In this document: positions 34,993 to 48,366 of the stretch, piece by piece
Numbering within the stretch: the stretch's first letter is position 1
Layout of the letters: each line of letters begins with the position of its first letter
DNA from: Nocardioides sp. 503
Lineage (GTDB): Bacteria > Actinomycetota > Actinomycetes > Propionibacteriales > Nocardioidaceae
Length of the DNA: 64,000 bases
Assembly (NCBI RefSeq): GCF_004522095.1
Contig: NZ_SPUI01000002.1
Location: forward strand, 868,001 to 932,000
Reading direction: 5' to 3'
Position numbers and translations under genes: made by a program
The notes under the pieces: model-generated
Database searches by the model: none
Told to the model about the DNA's origin: nothing
What the model saw: only the letters and a program-made list of their open reading frames with translations

Positions 34993-35003
34993 ACTGTGAC
35001 AGT
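34993..35003. promoter_or_regulatory. Perfect 5-1-5 palindrome before the PPOX gene
   Basis: ACTGTGACAGT abuts the previous palindrome and shares its ACTG/CAGT halves. It ends 8 bases before the ATG at 35012 and overlaps the likely -10 (CAGTCT, 35000-35005). Confidence 0.5.
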
Positions 35004-35011
35004 CTGAGCGC

Positions 35012-35512
35012 ATGGCCAACCAGCGAGCACAGATCGTCATGAGCCCCGACGAGGTGGCGGAGTTCCTGCAGCAGCAGCGCAGCGCCACCGTCGCCACCCT
35101 CGGCCCGCAGGGCCGGCCCCACCTGGTCGGCATGTGGTACGCCGTGCACGACGACCACGTGTGGATCGAGACCAAGCTCAAGTCGCAGAAGGTGGCCAAC
35201 CTGCGCCGCGACCCGACGATGTCGTTCCTCGTCGAGGCCGGCCACACCTACGACCAGCTGCGCGGCGTGGCGCTGGAGGGCACCGGCACCGTGATCGAGG
35301 ACCCCGACGTCGTCTGGGACGTGTGCGTCAACGTGTTCGAGCGCTACAACGCGCCCTACACCGAGGAGCTCAAGCCGTTCGTGGAGCTGATGGCCAAGAA
35401 CCGCGTCGTCGTCCGGCTCGACGCCGTCCGCACCCGCTCCTGGGACCACCGCAAGCTGGGCATGGCGCCCATGGACCTCGGCGGCTCGACGGCGGCGTTC
35501 CTGGACCGGTAG
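35012..35512 (+). CDS. PPOX-class (pyridoxamine 5'-phosphate oxidase-like / F420-binding) protein
   Basis: The 166-residue protein has the split-barrel flavin/F420-binding fold. Its N-terminal FLQQQRSATVATLGPQGRPH is the usual beta-hairpin of this superfamily, and a basic strand follows (KLKSQKVANLRRDPTMSFLV). Members reduce substrates with F420H2 or FMN, or bind haem. Tandem perfect palindromes cover its promoter, so expression is probably controlled by a TetR-type repressor whose gene is not identified here. It stands alone between the steroid operon and the PIG-L gene. Confidence 0.85.
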   Translation: MANQRAQIVMSPDEVAEFLQQQRSATVATLGPQGRPHLVGMWYAVHDDHVWIETKLKSQKVANLRRDPTMSFLVEAGHTYDQLRGVALEGTGTVIEDPDVVWDVCVNVFERYNAPYTEELKPFVELMAKNRVVVRLDAVRTRSWDHRKLGMAPMDLGGSTAAFLDR

Positions 35513-35527
35513 CCGGCGAGGATCGCG

Positions 35528-35533
35528 TACGCT
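35528..35533 (+). promoter_or_regulatory. Candidate -10 element for the PIG-L gene
   Basis: TACGCT lies 26 bases before the ATG at 35560, and GGAGG at 35550-35554 gives a normal leader with ribosome-binding site. Confidence 0.4.
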
Positions 35534-35559
35534 CGCCGCTCACCTGGACGGAGGTACCG

Positions 35560-36600
35560 ATGAGCTCGTTCGGAGCGCACGCACCCGCTGACGGGCTGCC
35601 GGAGGGCATCGTCCGCGAGGCATCGGGGCCGGAGCAGGTCGTGCTCGTCTGGGGCTCGGCCGGCCTCGACCGGCTGATGACCGCGCTGCTGGACGCGGGC
35701 CACCTCCCGCTGCTCCTGACCCCGGTCGAGACGCCCGAGCTGGTCGAGCTCTCCGGTGCCCCGGCGCTGCTGCTGGTGGACGCCGACCTGCTGGACGACA
35801 GCACGGTCGAGATCCTGCGCACCGTGCGGGACCTGGCGCCCCAGACACGGGTGTGCGTGCTGGCCGGCCCCGGGTCGGGTGCCGGCGGCCTGCTCCGGGC
35901 ACTGCGCGCGGGCCTGTCGGAGGTCGTGGACCCCGGTGACGAGTCCGCCGTGCAGCGGCTCCTCCTGCACGAGGAGGGTCGCGAGGGCGAGCGGGTGCTG
36001 GCCGTCGGCGCCCATCCCGACGACGTGGAGATCGGGGCCGGCGCCACCCTCCTGCGGCACCGCGCGCTGGGTCACCCGGTGAGCATCCTGACGCTCAGCA
36101 GGGGCGCCGTGGGTGGACACCGCGAAGACCGCCGGCGCGAGGCCGTGGGGGCCGCCGTGGCCCTGTCGGCCGAGCTGCTGATGGGCGACCTCCCCGACAC
36201 GCGCATGGAGGACGAGCCCGGCATGATCACGCTGATCGAGGGCGTGATCGCCACCGTGCGCCCCACGACGGTCTACGTCCACTCCGCCGCCGACAACCAC
36301 CAGGACCACCGCGCCGTCCACCACGCGACGGTGATCGCGGCGCGGCGGGTGCCGCAGCTCTTCTGCTACCAGTCGCCGTCCTCGCGCAACGAGTTCGCCC
36401 CGACGAAGTTCGTGGCGGTCGACGCGACCATCCACGCCAAGGTCGACGTCCTGGCCAGCTACCGGTCCCAGGCCACCCGTCACTACCTCGAGCCCGACCT
36501 CGTCGTGGCGAGCGCGCGCTACTGGGCGCGCCAGCTGACGCACACGCGCTATGCCGAGCCCTTCGAGGTGCTCCGCGCCAGCGAGCGAGCCAGCGTCTAG
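35560..36600 (+). CDS. PIG-L/LmbE deacetylase with an N-terminal receiver-like domain
   Basis: The 346-residue protein has two parts. Residues 25-135 look like a degenerate response-regulator receiver: LLLVDADLLDD places Asp at the phospho-acceptor position, but the Lys and acidic pocket are not clear. Residues 145-340 are a PIG-L/LmbE zinc deacetylase with HPDD at 152-155 and HQDH near 244-247 as metal ligands. Such enzymes remove acetyl groups from N-acetylglucosaminyl compounds. The substrate is unknown, and the fusion suggests that it is regulated or scaffolded. Confidence 0.8.
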   Translation: MSSFGAHAPADGLPEGIVREASGPEQVVLVWGSAGLDRLMTALLDAGHLPLLLTPVETPELVELSGAPALLLVDADLLDDSTVEILRTVRDLAPQTRVCVLAGPGSGAGGLLRALRAGLSEVVDPGDESAVQRLLLHEEGREGERVLAVGAHPDDVEIGAGATLLRHRALGHPVSILTLSRGAVGGHREDRRREAVGAAVALSAELLMGDLPDTRMEDEPGMITLIEGVIATVRPTTVYVHSAADNHQDHRAVHHATVIAARRVPQLFCYQSPSSRNEFAPTKFVAVDATIHAKVDVLASYRSQATRHYLEPDLVVASARYWARQLTHTRYAEPFEVLRASERASV

Positions 36601-36632
36601 GGCTCGGGGCGCGTCCGCGGGCCGGATGGGGA

Positions 36633-36638
36633 CACAAT
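36633..36638 (+). promoter_or_regulatory. Candidate leaderless -10 element for the HAD gene
   Basis: CACAAT is followed by 6 bases and the ATG at 36645. It has the same spacing as the TANNNT boxes but a non-consensus first base. Confidence 0.3.
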
Positions 36639-36644
36639 GGGGCC

Positions 36645-37433
36645 ATGGACGACCGCCCCGTGCAGACCTGGCTGACCGACATGGACGGCGTGCTGGTGCA
36701 CGAGGAGGTGCCGATCCCGGGTGCCCAGGAGTTCGTGAAGGCGTTGAAGAGCTCGGGGCTGCCGTTCCTGGTGCTCACCAACAACTCGATCTTCACCCCG
36801 CGCGACCTGCGGGCGCGGCTGCTGGGCAGCGGCATCGACGTGCCCGAGGACGCGATCTGGACCTCGGCGCTGGCCACCGCGCAGTTCCTGCTCGACCAGC
36901 GCCCGCACGGCACGGCGTACGTCGTGGGGGAGGCCGGGCTGACGACGGCGCTGCACGACATCGGCTACGTGATGACCGACCGCGACCCCGACTACGTCGT
37001 GCTGGGGGAGACCCGCACCTACTCCTTCGAAGCGATCACCCGGGCGATCCGGCTGGTCGACGCAGGCGCCCGCTTCATCGCGACCAACCCCGACGCGAGC
37101 GGCCCCAGCCACGCCGGCAAGCTGCCGGCGACCGGCTCGGTGGCCGCGCTGATCAGCACGGCGACGGGTCGTCAGCCCTACTTCATCGGCAAGCCCAACC
37201 CGCTGATGATGCGCTCGGCCCTCAACCGGCTCAACGCGCACTCCGAGACGACGGTGATGATCGGCGACCGCATGGACACCGACATCATCAGCGGCCTGGA
37301 GGCTGGCCTGCGCACGATCCTGGTGACCACCGGCTCGACGCAGCCCGGCGAGGTCGAGCGCTTCCCCTACCGCCCGACGATGGTGTGCGACTCGATCGCC
37401 GACCTGGTGGGTCTGGTCGGCAAGGGACTCTAG
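36645..37433 (+). CDS. HAD-superfamily class IIA phosphatase (NagD-like)
   Basis: The 262-residue protein has HAD motif I as TDMDGVLV (nucleophile Asp near residue 12), motif II in LTNNS, a class IIA cap in the middle, the Lys in GKPNP and motif III GDRMDTDI. This fits NagD/p-nitrophenyl-phosphatase-type enzymes, which dephosphorylate nucleotides and sugar phosphates. The physiological substrate cannot be told. It is convergent with kstR, only six bases apart. Confidence 0.9.
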   Translation: MDDRPVQTWLTDMDGVLVHEEVPIPGAQEFVKALKSSGLPFLVLTNNSIFTPRDLRARLLGSGIDVPEDAIWTSALATAQFLLDQRPHGTAYVVGEAGLTTALHDIGYVMTDRDPDYVVLGETRTYSFEAITRAIRLVDAGARFIATNPDASGPSHAGKLPATGSVAALISTATGRQPYFIGKPNPLMMRSALNRLNAHSETTVMIGDRMDTDIISGLEAGLRTILVTTGSTQPGEVERFPYRPTMVCDSIADLVGLVGKGL

Positions 37434-37439
37434 GTCCGC

Positions 37440-38042
37440 TCAGTCTCGAAGGAGCAGGTGGACGGCGTTCTCCATGTGGGCGCCGGTCTCGGCGGCCGTG
37501 GAGCGTCCGGTGACCCAGGCGACCAGGGCGGAGAGCCAGACGTCGCCGATCACGCGGGCGATCGCCACGTCGTCCTCGGTGAGGTCGGTGACGCCCGGGT
37601 GCATGGCGTGGGTGAGCATCGACGTCATCAGCATGCCGACGGAGTGGATCTCGTGGGCCACCGAGCTGTCCGCGAACATGAACGCGCGGGTCAGCGCCTC
37701 GGTGAGGTGCGGGTCGCCCTGCAGGCCGCGGGTGGTCTTCTTCAGCACGAAGATGACGCGCTCGGCGGCGGTGTCACCGGGGATCGGCTTCTCGCGCAGG
37801 AGCGCCTCGGCGCGCTCGAACTCCCGACCCAGGGCGGAGACGAGCAGGTGGATCTTGGAGGGGAAGTAGCGGTAGAGGGTCCCGAGCGCGACCTCGGCCT
37901 GGTCGGCGACGGCGCGCATCTGCACGGCGTCGAAGCCGCCCTCGGAGGCGAGCTCGTAGGTGGCGTCGAGGATGCGCTTGCGGCGGTCGCGCTGGGCGGC
38001 AGATCCGAGATCGTCCACCGTCAAGGAGTTGGCGATGCTCAC
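37440..38042 (-). CDS. kstR: KstR, TetR-family repressor of steroid catabolism
   Basis: The 200-residue protein matches KstR along the DNA-binding half: LGSAAQRDRRKRILDATYEL, then VQMRAVADQAEVALGTLYRY and FPSKIHLLVSALGREFERA. It keeps KstR-like C-terminal blocks (LTEALTRAFMFADSS; IARVIGDVWLSALVAWVTGR). In mycobacteria and rhodococci KstR represses the cholesterol regulon and is released by 3-oxo-4-cholestenoyl-CoA-type ligands. The GTG at 38042 is preferred because GGGGAG lies five bases upstream; an in-frame GTG at 38075 has none. Its own upstream region contains a KstR-type site, so it is probably autoregulated. Six such sites occur in this window. Confidence 0.93.
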   Translation of the reverse strand: MSIANSLTVDDLGSAAQRDRRKRILDATYELASEGGFDAVQMRAVADQAEVALGTLYRYFPSKIHLLVSALGREFERAEALLREKPIPGDTAAERVIFVLKKTTRGLQGDPHLTEALTRAFMFADSSVAHEIHSVGMLMTSMLTHAMHPGVTDLTEDDVAIARVIGDVWLSALVAWVTGRSTAAETGAHMENAVHLLLRD

Positions 38043-38154
38043 TGGGGCTCCCCAAGATCGTGTGTCTCTCAGCACGTTGCGACGGTGGAATGTGCGGAGG
38101 ACCGTAGGCGGTTCACTACTTGCGTCACCAGGCTACCAAGTCGTGGGACATAAT

Positions 38155-38168
38155 AGGAACACGTTCCA
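38155..38168. promoter_or_regulatory. KstR-type operator between kstR and the GT4 operon
   Basis: AGGAACACGTTCCA fits the motif except for the first base, and its GGAAC/GTTCC arms are perfectly symmetric. On the minus strand it adjoins TATTAT (38155-38150), a likely -10 for kstR, giving a leader of about 100 bases. The GT4 gene starts 94 bases to the right. Confidence 0.75.
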
Positions 38169-38261
38169 CTTCGTCCGGCCCGGCGTGTCAGCCACCCGGC
38201 TAGTGTCCGGATGCCGCAGCACCCCCACGTCGGGGGCGCACCACAGAGAGGGCCGTGCCAC

Positions 38262-39518
38262 GTGCGCATCGCCATGCTGTCCTACCGCAGCAAGCCGCAC
38301 TGCGGGGGTCAGGGGATCTACCTGCGCCACCTCAGCCGCGAGCTGACCAACCTGGGCCACACGGTGGAGGTGTTCTCCGGCCAGCCCTACCCCGACCTCG
38401 ACCCGGGCGTGACGCTGACCAAGGTGCCGAGCCTGGACCTCTACCGCGAGCCCGACCCCTTCCGGGTGCCCAAGCTGCGCGAGTTCCGCGACCGCATCGA
38501 CGTCGAGGAGTTCGCCACGATGTGCGTGGCCGGCTTCCCGGAGCCCAAGACGTTCAGCTCGCGGGTCGCGCGGCTGCTCGCGGACCGCCGCGACGACTTC
38601 GACATCGCCCACGACAACCAGGTCCTCGGCTACGGCATGCTCGACATCGAGAAGCTGGGCCTCCCGCTCATCGCGACCGTGCACCACCCCATCACCTTCG
38701 ACCGCCGCATCGACCTCCAGCAGACGCGCAACCCGTGGCGCAAGGTCACGCTGCGTCGCTGGTACGGCTTCCTGCGGATGCAGGGCAAGGTCGCCCGGCA
38801 GCTGCGGTGGATCCTCACGCCGTCGGAGACGTCGAAGCGCGACATCGCCACGGACTTCGGCGTCGACCCGGCCAGGATGCAGGTCATCCTGCTCGGCGTG
38901 GACGACGGCTTCCGGCCCCCCACCAAGCCCCGGGTGCCCGGCCGGATCATGGCCATGGCCAGCGCCGACGCGCCCATGAAGGGGATCAACACCCTGCTGG
39001 AGGCGTTCGCCAAGATCCGCACCGAGCGCGACGTCGAGCTGGTCCTGGTGACCAAGCCCGCGCCCGGCGGGCGCACCGAGAAGCTGATCGAGAAGCTGTC
39101 GATCGGCGACTCCGTGCGCTTCGTGAGCGGCATGACCGAGGAGGAGCTCGTCGACCTGATGGGCTCCGCCGAGGTGGCGTGCGTGCCCTCCCTCTACGAG
39201 GGCTTCAGCCTGCCCACGGCCGAGCTGATGGCCTGCGCCACCCCACTCGTCGTGTCGCGCGCCGGCGCCATCCCCGAGGTCGTCGGTCCCGAGGGCGTGT
39301 GCGCCGAGGTCGTCACCCCCGGCGACGTCGGCGAGCTCCAGGCGGCCATCGAGGGGCTCCTCGACGACCCCGAGCGCCGGGCCCGCATGGGTGCCGCCGG
39401 ACGCGCCCGGGTGGAGGAGCTGTTCAGCTGGCGCGCGGTGGCCGCTACCGTCGCCGCGGCGTACGAGCACGTCATCGCCGACTTCCAGAAGGAGCGTTCT
39501 TCCGTTGCTGACCGTTGA
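38262..39518 (+). CDS. GT4-family glycosyltransferase
   Basis: The 418-residue protein has the two Rossmann domains of GT-B enzymes. The N-terminal SYRSKPHCGGQGIYLRHLSR is the acceptor-side glycine loop, and the C-terminal VPSLYEGFSLPTAELMACAT is the EX7E-type donor-binding motif of GT4. No membrane segment is seen. The acceptor is unknown. A GTG with AGAGAGG upstream is used as the start. The methyltransferase gene overlaps its end by 14 bases, and the operon lies behind the KstR-type site shared with kstR. Confidence 0.88.
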   Translation: MRIAMLSYRSKPHCGGQGIYLRHLSRELTNLGHTVEVFSGQPYPDLDPGVTLTKVPSLDLYREPDPFRVPKLREFRDRIDVEEFATMCVAGFPEPKTFSSRVARLLADRRDDFDIAHDNQVLGYGMLDIEKLGLPLIATVHHPITFDRRIDLQQTRNPWRKVTLRRWYGFLRMQGKVARQLRWILTPSETSKRDIATDFGVDPARMQVILLGVDDGFRPPTKPRVPGRIMAMASADAPMKGINTLLEAFAKIRTERDVELVLVTKPAPGGRTEKLIEKLSIGDSVRFVSGMTEEELVDLMGSAEVACVPSLYEGFSLPTAELMACATPLVVSRAGAIPEVVGPEGVCAEVVTPGDVGELQAAIEGLLDDPERRARMGAAGRARVEELFSWRAVAATVAAAYEHVIADFQKERSSVADR

Positions 39519-40266
39519 TTTCGACCGCCTGGGGCTGCGCCCCGGGGACCGGGTCCTCGACATGGGCTGCGGCGCCGGTCGCCACGCCTTCGAGATGTAC
39601 CGCCGCGGCGGTGACGTCGTCGCCTTCGACATGGACGCCGACGAGCTGGCCGGGGTGCGCGAGCTCTTCTCCGCGATGAAGGAGGCCGGCGAGGTGCCCG
39701 AGGGCGCCGAGGCCGACATCAAGCAGGGCGACGCCCTGCAGCTGCCCTTCGCCGATGGCGAGTTCGACCGGATCGTGGCCGCCGAGGTGCTCGAGCACAT
39801 CCACGCCGACGTCGAGGCCATCAAGGAGCTGGTGCGCGTGCTGCGTCCCGGCGGCACGCTGGCGATCTCGGTGCCGCGCTGGCTGCCCGAGGTCATCAAC
39901 TGGAAGCTCTCCGACGACTACCACAACGCCGAGGGCGGCCACATCCGGATCTACACCGACCACGAGCTGGTCGACAAGGTCACCAAGGCCGGCCGCTTCA
40001 ACGACGGGACGCCCGGCGAGGCCATGGTCTTCGAGGGCAAGGACTACGCCCACGGCCTGCACGCGCCCTACTGGTGGATCAAGTGCGCGGTCGGGGTCGA
40101 GAACGACGAGCACCCGCTGGCCCGCGCCTACCACAAGCTCCTGGTCTGGGAGATCATGAAGCAGCCGAAGGCGCTGCAGGTCGCCGGCAAGGTCCTGGAC
40201 CCGCTGATCGGCAAGAGCATGGTGCTGTACTTCCGCAAGCCCGAGACCGCGGACGTCGATGTCTGA
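39505..40266 (+). CDS. Class I SAM-dependent methyltransferase (operon with GT4)
   Basis: The 253-residue protein has the SAM-binding motif VLDMGCGAGRHAFEMYRRG near residue 17, FDMDADEL as the acidic ribose-binding strand, and IVAAEVLEHIHAD. The start is taken as TTG at 39505, giving MLTVDFDRL. AAGGAG lies ten bases upstream, and no ATG or GTG occurs at the conserved N terminus. The substrate is unknown. It overlaps the GT4 gene by 14 bases and the next gene by 8, so the three act together. Confidence 0.82.
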   Translation: MLTVDFDRLGLRPGDRVLDMGCGAGRHAFEMYRRGGDVVAFDMDADELAGVRELFSAMKEAGEVPEGAEADIKQGDALQLPFADGEFDRIVAAEVLEHIHADVEAIKELVRVLRPGGTLAISVPRWLPEVINWKLSDDYHNAEGGHIRIYTDHELVDKVTKAGRFNDGTPGEAMVFEGKDYAHGLHAPYWWIKCAVGVENDEHPLARAYHKLLVWEIMKQPKALQVAGKVLDPLIGKSMVLYFRKPETADVDV

Positions 40267-41341
40267 GTCGCTGGCCCAGCTGCCCTACGTCGACGGCGTC
40301 CTGACCGCCGAGCAGGTGGCGCAGACCGCGGCCTCGATCGCGTCGATGCAGGAGCCCACCGGGGCCATCCCGTGGACCACCGGTGAGCACGTCGACATCT
40401 GGAACCACGTCGAGGCCGCCATGGCGCTGCTGGTCGGCGGGCAGGTCGAGGCGGCCGAGCGCGCCTACGAGTGGGTGCCCACCCTGCAGCGCGAGGACGG
40501 CTCGTGGCCCATGAAGATCGTCGGTGGCGAGGTCGACGACCCCCGCGGCGAGGTCAACATGTCGGCCTACCTCGCGGTGGGCGTGTGGCACCACTGGCTG
40601 GTGCGCCGCGACCTCGGGTTCGTGCAGCGCTTCTGGCCCTCGGTGCGGGCCGGCCTCGACTGGGTCGTGTCCCAGCAGCTGCCGTTCGGCGGCATCAACT
40701 GGACCCCCACGGAGTCCTTCGCGCTGCTCGCCGGCTCGTCGAGCATCTACCACTCGCTGCGCGCCGGCGTGGCGCTGGCCGACCTGCTCGACGACCCGCA
40801 GCCGGAGTGGGAGCTGGCCGGCGGCAGGCTCGGCCACGCCCTGCGCGAGCACCGCGACCTGTTCGAGGACAAGGCGACGTACTCGATGGACTGGTACTAC
40901 CCGGTCCTCGGCGGCGCCGTCCGCGGCCCCGACGCCTTCGACCTGGTCGCCAGCCGCTGGGACGAGTTCGTGGTGCCCGACCTCGGCATCCGCTGCGTCG
41001 ACACCAACCCGTGGGTGACGGGCGCCGAGACCTGTGAGCTCGTCATGGCGCTCGACGGGCTGGGCGACCACCGCCGCGCGATGACGCTGCTGCGCGACAT
41101 GCAGCACCTGCGCGGCGACGACGGCGCCTACTGGACCGGCTGGGTCTACGGCGACGACGTCTACTGGCCCCACGAGCACACGACCTACACCGCCGCCGCG
41201 GTCATCCTCGCCGTCGACGCCCTGGGGGAGACCCACGGCCACAGCACCGCCGGCTCCGGCATCTACCGCGGCACCTCGCTGGCCCCCCACTTCACCGAGC
41301 TCATGCTCGAGTGCGACTGCGTGGTCGGCGACCCCGTCTGA
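40259..41341 (+). CDS. Alpha/alpha-toroid (prenyltransferase/squalene-cyclase-like) protein
   Basis: The 360-residue soluble protein shows repeated helical hairpins with aromatic and Gly-rich turns (MQEPTGAIPW, LQREDGSWPMK, LRGDDGAYWTGW). These are like the QW-type repeats of the terpene cyclase and protein prenyltransferase toroid, or of six-hairpin glycosidases. Databases often call such proteins prenyltransferase, but there is no DxDD or other cyclase acid visible. The role is unknown. It is the third gene of the tight GT4-methyltransferase operon and ends at a strong hairpin. Confidence 0.7.
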   Translation: MSESLAQLPYVDGVLTAEQVAQTAASIASMQEPTGAIPWTTGEHVDIWNHVEAAMALLVGGQVEAAERAYEWVPTLQREDGSWPMKIVGGEVDDPRGEVNMSAYLAVGVWHHWLVRRDLGFVQRFWPSVRAGLDWVVSQQLPFGGINWTPTESFALLAGSSSIYHSLRAGVALADLLDDPQPEWELAGGRLGHALREHRDLFEDKATYSMDWYYPVLGGAVRGPDAFDLVASRWDEFVVPDLGIRCVDTNPWVTGAETCELVMALDGLGDHRRAMTLLRDMQHLRGDDGAYWTGWVYGDDVYWPHEHTTYTAAAVILAVDALGETHGHSTAGSGIYRGTSLAPHFTELMLECDCVVGDPV

Positions 41342-41346
41342 ACGCC

Positions 41347-41371
41347 GACCCGCCCGAAACTCTCGGGCGGG

Positions 41372-41373
<2 letters not shown>
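41347..41373. terminator. Strong bidirectional hairpin terminator
   Basis: GACCCGCCCGA, a 5-base loop AACTC, and TCGGGCGGGTC form a perfect 11-bp stem between two convergent genes. The right arm runs into the stop codon of the minus-strand methyltransferase gene. Confidence 0.8.
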
Positions 41374-46613
<5,240 letters not shown>

Positions 46614-46623
<10 letters not shown>

Positions 46624-46994
46624 GAAGGGCGCCCCTCGAGGAGCCTCTGGACGGCCTGCGTGAGCGCGGGGATCGTGAACGGCTTGGTGGCGTAGGAGTC
46701 GGCGCCGGACGCGATCCCGGCCGCGATGTCGTCGGGGTCGGCCATCGCCGAGAGCATCAGGATCAGCGGCTCGGACGTCGGGGGTGTGGCGCGCACCCGG
46801 CGCGCGACCTCCAGACCCGACATCTGCGGCATCGACACGTCCAGCACCATCAGGTCGACCCGCTCCTCGGCGAGCAGGCCGAGCGCGGCCGGCCCGTCGG
46901 AGGCGGTCAGCACCTGGTGCCCCGCGATGCCCAGGGCGAGCGAGAGCAGCTCGCGGATGTCCTCGTCGTCGTCGACGACCAGCAGCCTGGCCAT
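46614..46994 (-). CDS. Single-domain response regulator (receiver only)
   Basis: The 126-residue protein is a lone receiver domain with acidic residues DDDED at 8-12, phospho-acceptor Asp52 (VLDVSMPQMSG) and the conserved Lys in ATKPF. There is no output domain, so it would signal by protein contact, like CheY or Spo0F. It precedes the MASE1 kinase with a 10-base overlap and is the likely phosphate acceptor. Confidence 0.93.
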
Positions 46995-47073
46995 GGCGCG
47001 CGCCCTCCTGGTACCGGTGGGGGTGCCGGTAGGTGCAGGGTAGACCCCGCCGGGCGCCCAGGAGGGAAGAACC

Positions 47074-48306
47074 TCAAGCCGACGCGCGGTCGTGTCGCCA
47101 GGAGCTCCAGTGCCAGTGGAGGTAGCGGTCGATGGCGCGCACGATGTGCGAGGAGCGGATCGAGGGGAAGACGTCGAAGGCGTGCTGGGCGCCGGGCAGC
47201 TCGGCGTAGACGACCGAGCGCCGGGAGATCTCGCGCAGGCGGGCCACGAAGAGCCGCGCCTGGTCGACGCCGACGAGGGTGTCCCGGCTGCCGTGGAGCA
47301 CGAAGAAGTCCGGTGCGTCGGGGGTGATCCGCAGCAACGGGGACGCGGCCTCGAAGAGCTCGGGGTGGTCCTGCCAGCTGGTCCGCAGGACCCGCCGGGA
47401 CAGGAAGCCGTCGCGCATCCGCTCGGCGCTCCTCAGGCCGGTCGAGCCCGCGAGGTCGTAGACGCCGTAGTGCGGCACGGCGCACTGCACCGAGGTGTCG
47501 GCGTCCTCGAAGCCGGGCTGCCATCCCTTGTCGTCGGCGGTGAGCGCGGCCAGCGACGCGAGGTGACCCCCGGCGGAGCCGCCGGTGATCGCGACGTAGT
47601 CGGGGTCGCCGCCGTAGGAGGCGATGTTGTCCTTCACCCACGCGATCGCCTGCTTGACGTCGATGACCTGGGCGGGGAAGGGGTCGCGCGGCGCGAGCCG
47701 GTAGTTGACCGCCACGCAGACCCAGCCCTTGGCGGCGAGGTGCTGCATCAGGGGGATGCCCTGCTGCTCCTTGGTGCCGATGGTCCACGCGCCGCCGTGC
47801 ACCTGGAGCAGCACGGGCGCGCCCTCGACCGGGCTCGAGGCGGGGGAGTAGACGTCGAGCCGGCCCCGGCGCCCGTGGTCGTTGTAGGCGATGTCGCGCT
47901 CGACGCGGACCTGCGCCGAGCGCATGCGGAAGGGGTAGACCAGCGAGCGCCACGGCACCGCCAGGTCGGCCGGCGTGGGCGCGGCGTCGAGCTGCTCGAC
48001 GTACTCCGCGCCGAGCGCCTCGGTCAGCGAGTCCTCGGCGACCTCGCGGACCCGCCGTGCCTGGCCGACCAGGAAGGCCAGGCCCGCTGCGCTCAGGCCG
48101 GCCAGCGCCAGCCCCATCGGGTCGCGACGGCGTCCGCGGGCGTGGGTGAGGGCGTCGGCCGCGGTGAGGGCCAGCACGTGCGGGGCGAGCTCGCCGGTGA
48201 GCCACCCGGCGAAGAAGGCGGGGATGCCCACCTGGAAGCCCGGCACGGGCCGGATCGCGTTGGCGGTGAGCGCGGCGGTGACGACCTGGCGGCGACGGAA
48301 CCCCAT
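47074..48306 (-). CDS. LipC/HSL-type alpha/beta hydrolase (esterase/lipase)
   Basis: The 410-residue protein has an N-terminal region with one or two hydrophobic segments and then a hormone-sensitive-lipase-like hydrolase. The latter shows the oxyanion motif HGGAW (near 176), the nucleophile elbow GGSAGG (near 245), DTLVGV as the Asp region and GAQHAF with the catalytic His. In M. tuberculosis lipC (Rv0220) neighbours a WS/DGAT gene (Rv0221), and here the WS/DGAT gene is directly divergent. A KstR-type site lies between them, so it may cleave steroid or lipid esters as part of the regulon. Confidence 0.85.
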   Translation of the reverse strand: MGFRRRQVVTAALTANAIRPVPGFQVGIPAFFAGWLTGELAPHVLALTAADALTHARGRRRDPMGLALAGLSAAGLAFLVGQARRVREVAEDSLTEALGAEYVEQLDAAPTPADLAVPWRSLVYPFRMRSAQVRVERDIAYNDHGRRGRLDVYSPASSPVEGAPVLLQVHGGAWTIGTKEQQGIPLMQHLAAKGWVCVAVNYRLAPRDPFPAQVIDVKQAIAWVKDNIASYGGDPDYVAITGGSAGGHLASLAALTADDKGWQPGFEDADTSVQCAVPHYGVYDLAGSTGLRSAERMRDGFLSRRVLRTSWQDHPELFEAASPLLRITPDAPDFFVLHGSRDTLVGVDQARLFVARLREISRRSVVYAELPGAQHAFDVFPSIRSSHIVRAIDRYLHWHWSSWRHDRASA

Positions 48307-48329
48307 AACGATCAGGCTAGTGCAGCGTT

Positions 48330-48343
48330 TAGAACACGTTCCA
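48330..48343. promoter_or_regulatory. KstR-type operator between the LipC-like and WS/DGAT genes
   Basis: TAGAACACGTTCCA is an exact match to the motif and identical to the site at 31969. It covers the -35 position of the WS/DGAT promoter. Confidence 0.8.
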
Positions 48344-48354
48344 CTCTTCAGACC

Positions 48355-48360
48355 TAGGAT
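48355..48360 (+). promoter_or_regulatory. -10 element of a leaderless promoter for the WS/DGAT gene
   Basis: TAGGAT is followed by 6 bases and the ATG at 48367. Confidence 0.55.
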
Positions 48361-48366
48361 GCCGCC

